From Halocaridina rubra (taxonomy: Eukaryota; Arthropoda; Malacostraca; Decapoda; Atyidae), in contig JAXCGZ010009471.1 of assembly GCA_037179515.1 (NCBI GenBank), positions 62,001-126,000 on the forward strand: DNA of 64,000 nucleotides, read 5' to 3'. Below, one piece after another: positions 56,933 to 64,000 of the stretch; the stretch's first letter is position 1; the number at the start of each line of letters is the position of its first letter. Both the position numbers and the translations under genes were made by a program. The notes under the pieces were generated by a model. It was not told the DNA's origin and did not search any database. It saw only the letters and a program-made list of their open reading frames with translations.

Positions 56933-59066
56933 TTTAATAAAGTGAGTGCAATAAACACCAGTATAATACAATAAATTACAAGCAATATGCCTGAGTGCTT
57001 CATAACAAAATTTAAGGGGCAAATTTGGGACATTTTTTAAACAGTTCATCACTCATTCTCAGCGATTAAAACTAATTACTCTTTGGGAATACACTTTTGG
57101 CCTTAAGAAATCAAACTAATGATAATCTACTAGTAACAATACTTAATTCTTACTGCCAACCAATGGATACTGATCACATCCAAACAGTAAATACTGTATA
57201 TACTGTGCCATCCCTAAAAACTGGAAATCAACAAAATGGCTTTCCCATTTTGTTTTAACATTTCTGACGGAAGTCAATAAAAAAAACTCAAGTTTCCAAG
57301 GTGTCCTCATTCTCTACTCCCTCCTCAATAATGGGATGCAGTTGCATGGGAGAATATCACAAAAATCAGCAATTTCTGGTGGAAATAAAACAAACACTCC
57401 AAAGACAGCACAAACCTAAATAGGGAGCTTTTCCCCAAGATTCCATTTCACTACCCTAGTAGTTTAACACTGAACAAAACGTGCATTTGCTAACTACAGG
57501 GTTTTGACACCAGACCTATTTAATACTGCCACAGATTTAATTCCAAACTACAAGGAAACATATTGGAACTGAAATGAAAATGTTTTAAACCCGAGAATTG
57601 GAGATCAGGTGGAGAAGCATTTATGAGTTACACTAATAATTACCTTCAGTATTACTGTATGGATATATCTCTCTATCTAGTAATTTCCACCTACATTTAT
57701 GATGAATCATTAGTATTTAGATATTAAAGTACATCACTATCTTGCCTGGATTTAGGACTGGGCATAGTGGACAGTTCTCCACTGGCCTTCACATATTCCT
57801 TGATAATTGTTAAACAAATGTGATCCTCAATCGTTTCTACCAGAAAATAATAATTTATGGATGTCAAGCAATATGTCTTGTTACATTTTATTTTTATGAG
57901 CTTCAATTATTAAAGTTCACCAGGGGGCCTCCATGTCAAAATGCAGCCCTGATCACAATTACCTCCATTCCTTTTCTGAGCTCAACGTGGACATCTCACA
58001 CACACTGATCTTGATGAATCACAGCAGCACCATCTTTAGCCATCACAGCACGTTAGGTTAGGTTGATTAGTATTGGATGATCACCTGATCCTATCAATTA
58101 TCTACTAGATGTTTAGAAAACGATAAACTTAGCCTGCATTTCTTGATTTCCTAGGTAGTGCTATCTAAGACAATGGGGTCTTCCAGGACAACTCCTTTAA
58201 TAATCTTACAATATTAGTTTAGATTAGGTTAGCTTTGATAAAGTATATTAAGTAAATGGAGTTTGGTAGGTAACTAAAGTTTATTCAAATATTAAGTTTG
58301 GTTTGGTCAGATTAATTAAGGTTAGGTAAGGGAGGTCTGGGGTGCAAAATCTCATGTGAGGAAAGAAATAATTTTAAAGTTTACACCTGCAATTGGTTTG
58401 GATACTAATATGTGGTTTTCTAACAATTTTTATTTATATCGGTTTTCGCAAGTACAACTTCTAAATACAAGGAATGTTAAATACAACAAAATGATTCATT
58501 TCCAATGATAACTACTAACAAAACTGTTTCACAATCAAAATTCACTGGGAAAACCACATTTGTGTATAAATCCATAATGGCGGAAACTTCACAATTACCG
58601 ACAGAAGAAGCTTAGGTTTTGAGCAGACATAAGTGTGCAGTGATGGGTCAAGAGTAGCACATGTGCACCTGACCTGCAAGGGCAGAACACAGTTTCCAGG
58701 GGATGCCAACGACCTGGTAAACAACAACAATGGATGAGAAAACTCCTTAACAATCCACATAATGTTCAGAGCCCATATAATCCTTCTACTACTGAGCTAA
58801 CACAGCTGAAAGGCTTTTAAACAAACCATATATTGTACATTAGGTAAAGATTCGAATTAAGCACATTTTCTAATATTGGACGAAATTGTATTTTCCATTA
58901 GGCTTTAATGAGATTTAAATTAACCTAATAATTTTTTTTTTAAACAGTATGTATTGTATTAGGGCTGTGGGTACTTAATTACCTAAACCTAACCTAATCT
59001 AACCTTGGTTAATGATTTGATTTATGCAACCCTTCCAAAGTCTATTTGCACGATTGGCGTTACTGT
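56933..59066. other. Upstream flank without recognised exons
   Basis: AT-rich. GGTTAGGTT-type phrases are scattered at about 58053, 58320 and 58985. No host coding exon was recognised. Confidence 0.5.
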
Positions 59067-59519
59067 CACATGGCTAAGCTTGAAAAAGTTCAAAGACATG
59101 CCACGAAACTGGTGCCAGAAATACGCAATCTCAGTTATGATGAGAGGCTGAGGGAATTAGACTTACCATCACTCGAAGCTAGAAGAGTGAGGGGGGATAT
59201 GGTGACAGTCTTTAAATTCCTTCATGGTTATGATAAGAGTGGATAGGGATCGATATTTTGATATGGCTGGCTCTAGAACTAGAGGTCATAGTTTGAAGCT
59301 TGGTAAGAAAACTTCTTTGCAGGATGTAAGTAAATACTTTTTCAGTGTAAGAGTAGTTGATAATTGGAATTGGCTAAGCGAGGAGGTAGTTAATGCTATC
59401 TCAATCCATAGTTTTAAGGACAGGTATGATAAGTATCACTAAGTATAAAATGGAACCGATGAGGAGACGGGAAGATACGAGCTTTGGGCTCTTTCCCGTA
59501 AACACAATTAGGTAATCAC
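59067..59519 (+). mobile_element. CR1/Rex1-like retrotransposon, copy F (strongly 5'-truncated)
   Basis: Only the last ~450 bases remain: AKLEKVQRHATKLVPEIRN onward to DKYH. One extra base (GATAAGAGTGG, near 59235) breaks the frame. One tail unit. Confidence 0.88.
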
Positions 59520-59795
59520 TTAAATTCACTCTATTAGGGTATCAGAGTTAGGTTGGTTGGGTTAGGGTAGACTAAGTTATTTCAGTATCCATTGCTACAC
59601 ACCAGCGTCGACCCCCAACACAAAAAATTGGAATTTTCGAAAAAAACATCATAGATGTTACTTCAAAACCCATCAGGAAAAAAATTCCTAATCGACAAAT
59701 TTAAACGGGTGCATAAAACGAGTCTGTACCATAACCTAACCTAAAACCTTAAATTTGAAGTTTTATATACCTTAAGGTCTTGGGTGAGCTATAGC

Positions 59796-59992
59796 AAGGG
59801 TGCACAAAGCGAATCTAAACCATAGATTATAAATGGACTTTTAAACAATACACAATATGACACTGTTCAAGTAATTAGACTACGAATTCTCACCCTAATA
59901 AGCATAGCATGTTACCTAAATTACAAAATAAAAATAGCTCCGATAAGATATTTTTCATAGGGTAAAGATTTGTTTATGCACCCCTTATATCG
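59796..59992. repeat. Small MITE-like element with GGGTGCACAAA termini
   Basis: Left AGGGTGCACAAAGCGAATCT and right (reversed) AGGGGTGCATAAACAAATCT form inverted ends about 197 bases apart. The same terminal phrase occurs at about 59685 and 60364. Confidence 0.5.
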
Positions 59993-60005
59993 GCTTAGCT
60001 AGTTT

Positions 60006-60113
60006 TGCGGACAAGTATGATAAGTATCATCAAGTATAAAACTGGAACCGACCAGGAGACGGGGAGTTACTAGCATGGGGTTCTTTCCCTTAAGTGCAAT
60101 TAAGTAATTACCT
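60006..60113 (+). mobile_element. CR1/Rex1-like fragment, copy G (old, 3' end only)
   Basis: GGACAAGTATGATAAGTATC, GGAACCGACCAGGAGACGGG, GGTTCTTTCCCTTAAG and AATTAAGTAATTACC match the last ~105 bases of copies A-F with about one change in six. It is clearly older than they are. Confidence 0.75.
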
Positions 60114-60175
60114 GTGAAATCAGCATTACCACAACATCCCGAAATAAGCCTGACTGCTGAACAAACACCGATATA

Positions 60176-60405
60176 CATCCTATTAGGGCATGTATGGTTT
60201 CATATTGGCTTAGGTCGAGTTGGTTGGGTTAGGTCAGTCCGGTTACTTTTCTCCATTAGGTTTTTCAAATACCCCAATGATGCCCCTTATAGAAATGGTG
60301 ATTTCCGGAAAAAAAATCATATTAATTCAAAACCTATTAAAAATAGCATAGTCCAAAGACTGAAGGGGTGCACAAAACGAATCTTACCCATATAACCTAT
60401 CGTCC
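60176..60405 (+). repeat. Repeat copy paralleling 59527-59720
   Basis: Shares CTATTAGGG, AGTTGGTTGGGTTAGG, AAAAAAATCAT, TTCAAAACC and GGGTGCACAAAACGAATCT in the same order as 59527-59720. Both stretches start shortly after a CR1-like tail (F and G). Confidence 0.6.
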
Positions 60406-60745
60406 CTAGGGAGTCAAATCTGGGGCACATAGGAAAATTGTTTCCCCCTTGAAACAATGGAAACTGATGCACGTGCTTATTACCAGTCATTCTTATTGAG
60501 AAAATAAGCAGTGACGTAAGAATATTATCAATATTAAAATGATAAACAGACCTTTTCAATTTGATGGCGGAAAGTTCTTGTCCACACGTATCTCGGCCTT
60601 TATATATGCATTCCACCTTTCCAAGGATCTTAAAAGACTTATATAAACATCTTTTAGTTTCATTTCAATTAAGTATTTTTCTTGTCATTAATCTTTTATT
60701 TTATTTTATTTACGTCTTCAGAGGAAGTTTATGACTTTTTTTGTG

Positions 60746-61039
<294 letters not shown>

Positions 61040-61269
61040 ATGACTTGACAATGTAATAACCTAATTCTGCTCAAGGGAAAGAGTATTATACTCAGAATTT
61101 CTGGTCCTCTAATCACTCTATTAACTACTAGACACTTATATTTTCAAAATGCTAAGAATGCATTTAGCATCATTTAAGCTTCTTGATTGGTAAATATCAA
61201 TACTATATTCATTTTACACTAAAAATGTATTTTCTTTCATATAACATTTTTTTTTAATGAGCCTCAAGA

Positions 61270-61480
61270 CGATGTCATCTAAAACTAAAGATCTACAAAG
61301 GAATTTAATGAATGTCTATATATATCCCACTTTATTCTTATGGCTTCTAGTGGTGGTAAATCTAACTCCCTCAGCCTTTTCTCATAACTGTGATCCCGTA
61401 TATCCAACACCAGTATTGTATTGTATATTTTGGTATTTTCATATTATTTAACATCATTTTTCAAGAGGATGTTTGATGAT
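61270..61480 (-). pseudogene. Old CR1-like fragment
   Basis: Minus-strand reading SYEKRLRELDLPPLEAIRIK matches YDERLRELDLPSLEARRVR of copies A-F, with decay on both sides. Confidence 0.7.
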
Positions 61481-62690
61481 CATTGGATGATCACTGACTA
61501 TATTATCTCAAGTGAAACTGTCCTCTCACGTTAAGTCCATTCCAGGATAATGTACATGTACTAAGATTTAATGTGCTCAGCTATGCTTGGACCTGTGCTC
61601 ATGGCTTTGTTGGTATCACATATGCAAACTGAATTAGCAAAGGCGAAGTTACAATACCTGCCACTATTGTCAACTCTACAACATCAATGTGACTCTGTGA
61701 AAATGTTTATATTTCGCCTTTCTGTGAGATAGAATTGTATCCTTTGGTGTTGTAGCCCCATACATAATCCATTAAGACTGCAAGATCCTTGATCATTCTT
61801 CCCATGTGCGTTTTGCCTGTTGCTAAACATATCCTTACTCTACTGAGTACCAGCAATTTCCTTGCCTAAAGTTGTCCCATCAGTAGTAGTAGTTAAGACT
61901 CCCAATAGCAGGGGTCACGGTCTTTCAAATGCAGGTTCAGTAAAATTATTTCCATATCCTTAAATCTCTTTTCTTAGCACACTTTTAGCCTTGAAAATTG
62001 AAAGTTTTGTAGTGTTTGAAGGCTCTAGGAGAGAGAAAGATAACTAACTGGGAGCGAGGAATATATATTTTTTTAATAAGGCAATACTGGAGTGGAATAA
62101 TATTCGGTTATCTTCGATGGTTTAAATCTTCTTTATCAAAGGCGCAAGATTTCTTATGGAAACTGTGAGGACTTGCTCTCCCTCTCACTCTCTCTCATTG
62201 TCATGGCAATCATTTCTTGCTTCAGTTTATCAAGGCTGGAAATTTGGGATCATTACACTCATCTCAAATGTATTTTTTTAACTCTCTCTCTCTCTCATTG
62301 GTTGGTTGGGTTAATTATTATTCTGGTGGGAATACCCAGTGCAATATTAAAACTGTTGAAGAACTACGTAAAAGAATATTCAAAAGCAAGCAATTACTTG
62401 ACTTATGACACGATTATACAATTACTGTTCCTTTTTTTATGATAATGCAGAATAATCCAAGTGGAACATACACTAAAATGTTAAAACCGAAATAGATAAA
62501 AACCATTACACTGAAAACTAAAGAGAAGTATCAAATGACTTGTGCAAAAATTAGTATACAGGGACTTTGTAAATTAAACCATTTTCACCGCAAAACGCAA
62601 CAATACTTAACATAATAGGAGAGAACCTTATTTTCATTGGAGATGCAACAATGAAGTATGTCAAAGAAATTAATGTGTGTAAGCACCGTA
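61481..62690. other. Intergenic stretch
   Basis: Short CT runs near 62180 and 62285; no gene or transposon recognised. Confidence 0.5.
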
Positions 62691-62698
62691 AACTCATG

Positions 62699-62855
62699 CG
62701 GCAGGTCGAGGGTTCGCGCCCCGTCACGGACTGAGGTTAGTAAGGGCATACACTCAGGGTAACGATTACATCTGCCAAAACAAGTCCTTCGTAAGAAGGC
62801 AGCCGTCCTAGCCCTTAGTAGAAAAGGGAGTTCGTGACGTAAAACCGAATCAATC
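62699..62855 (+). mobile_element. tRNA-derived SINE (copy 7) with 18-bp target-site duplication
   Basis: AAGCACCGTAAACTCATG occurs perfectly at 62681-62698 and 62856-62873. The insert is 5'-truncated at the tRNA T-arm (GGTCGAGGGTTCGCGCC), keeps the body (CACTCAGGGTAACG, AAGAAGGCAGCCGTCCTAGC) and ends GACGTAAAACCGAATCAATC. Confidence 0.9.
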
Positions 62856-63079
62856 AAGCACCGTAAACTCATGGAGCTTTGTAATTTACTATAGGATTAT
62901 GCATAATTTTGAGATAGCTAACAATCTGTATTGTTCTGACTCAATATGATTTTATTGACATGCATTTTATTATGAACTCCTTGTCAATACACATCTCTAT
63001 TATAGTGACTCTATTTTATCAAGCTCCACCTTAATTCCCATTTAAACACTCCATTATCATATTACCTGCTTCTACAGGT

Positions 63080-63720
63080 CTTTCCTTGCAGTAAAATAGC
63101 TTATGGTACTGCGATATGTGGTTCAACTAGTGAGACTTTATTGGCAAACCTGCGTGCAGTACACCAATTTTCTCTTTGCAATGTGAATGTATGGTTTTTC
63201 GCCCTTAGATTATATTAATTTGGCCATGTGGCTAAACATTTTTGGGGCGTTTTTATTTCTCTGGGTCCAGTGCCATCAATATAGAATATTTGGAGGATGA
63301 AGAATAGGTCCTATTTCTGTCTTGGTTTCATAGTTCTAGGAAAAAAAGAAAAAGGTACTAGTCTTGAATGGGGTCTCCCTCTGCTTTGCTTAGAGTCCCT
63401 TCTCCAATACTCTTTTTGGGTTCATCTTCATTCCAATTTCAACATAGATCTTGTAATACAGGCTAAAAGCATGCTCCTCTTTTACGTGCTCAAACTCTAT
63501 TACGATGTATAGGAAATTTAGGGACTCCTTCCAAATATATACGGACAGTTCTGTTTTCACTATCGATATTTATTCGATGATAGTCGACATATTTTGTGCA
63601 TCACATAAGTTATCATGCTTACTGGAGGGCTATAACCTAAGTTTAGCCAATGTATTTATTCACTATAAGGAAAGCCCTCCAGGGAGTCCATACCTTTTGT
63701 CCACAGTGGGGTACTGATCA
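63080..63720 (+). pseudogene. Jockey-like retrotransposon fragment
   Basis: Reads VHLHSNFNIDLVIQAKSMLL and FQIYTDSSVFTIDIYSMIVD. These match VHLQYNINVNLVIQAKYILP and FYTDDSKSAVVDIS of the remnant at 53240-54760, so the two are members of one family (reverse transcriptase/RNase H junction). Confidence 0.65.
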
Positions 63721-64000
63721 TCATATTGTATACTTAGGTAGTCACAATTTGAATGGCATAACATATGAAAGACAGTAATTGGACAGTCACTTGCATAAAA
63801 CACTATTACAACAGGAAAAAGTCACTAAAAGTTATGTAACTCTGAATATAAAATAAAGCTATAACAGAGAGACCCCTTCAAAGATTGAAACAGGTAAAAT
63901 AAAAGAATTCTTAAAGATATCACTTTTCATTTAATTTCAAAGTATATTGAACAGTACAGTTTATTTTCTGTCAGCATACTGCAAATCACTTTTTTTTTTG
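63721..64000. other. Window end
   Basis: AT-rich, nothing recognised. Confidence 0.5.

Noticed and set aside
58542..58760. 72-codon minus-strand frame upstream of the 283-residue gene
   Set aside because: No convincing splice borders, no motif and no continuity with the downstream exons.

Overview
The window is eukaryotic nuclear DNA, most likely from a decapod crustacean (inference). The reasons are small exons between AT-rich introns, very dense microsatellites (AT, CT, AAT, CA), tRNA-derived SINEs, recent CR1/Rex1-like non-LTR retrotransposons, Tigger/pogo DNA transposons and a crustacean/insect-type lipoprotein gene. No bacterial, viral or CRISPR features were seen.

Two host genes lie head to tail on the minus strand. 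The upstream one (55758 down to 51386, four coding exons) encodes a 283-residue secreted protein that I do not recognise. It has a signal peptide and four tandem repeats of about 23 residues, three of which carry an N-glycosylation sequon at the same position. The downstream one (45335 down to base 1, leaving the window) encodes a large lipid transfer protein of the apolipophorin/vitellogenin superfamily. I assembled 32 consecutive exons with GT-AG borders. They join in phase without a stop into 1801 residues, and the 3' end of the gene is outside the window. Its N-terminus has a signal peptide, then an unusual Arg/Asp-rich stretch, then the lipid-transfer module. A furin-type REKR site lies at residues 781-784, where insect apolipophorin II/I precursors are cut.

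Layout: 1-6885, exons 32-25 with a decayed reverse-transcriptase fragment in one intron. 6886-15933, one 9-kb intron holding a Tigger-like transposon and a head-to-tail array of three CR1-like copies (A, B, C) joined through CA-rich tails. 15934-26839, exons 24-14; the intron 16705-20820 holds an old minus-strand retrotransposon remnant, itself interrupted by a CR1-like copy (D) and by a bare CR1 tail. 26840-37776, exons 13-3 with a foldback pogo-like element at 34649-35912. 37777-45335, long introns full of microsatellites and SINEs, plus exons 2 and 1. 45336-51385, intergenic, with a SINE, a 115-bp-arm inverted repeat and CR1-like copy E. 51386-55758, the 283-residue gene, whose second intron holds a Jockey-like remnant and a 79-bp minisatellite. 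55760-64000, no recognisable host exon; CR1 fragments, a small MITE-like repeat cluster, SINEs and a second Jockey-like fragment.

All the young CR1-like copies are on the plus strand, antisense to both host genes. The pairing of a lipoprotein gene with a neighbouring secreted repeat protein is suggestive, but nothing in the sequence proves that they work together.
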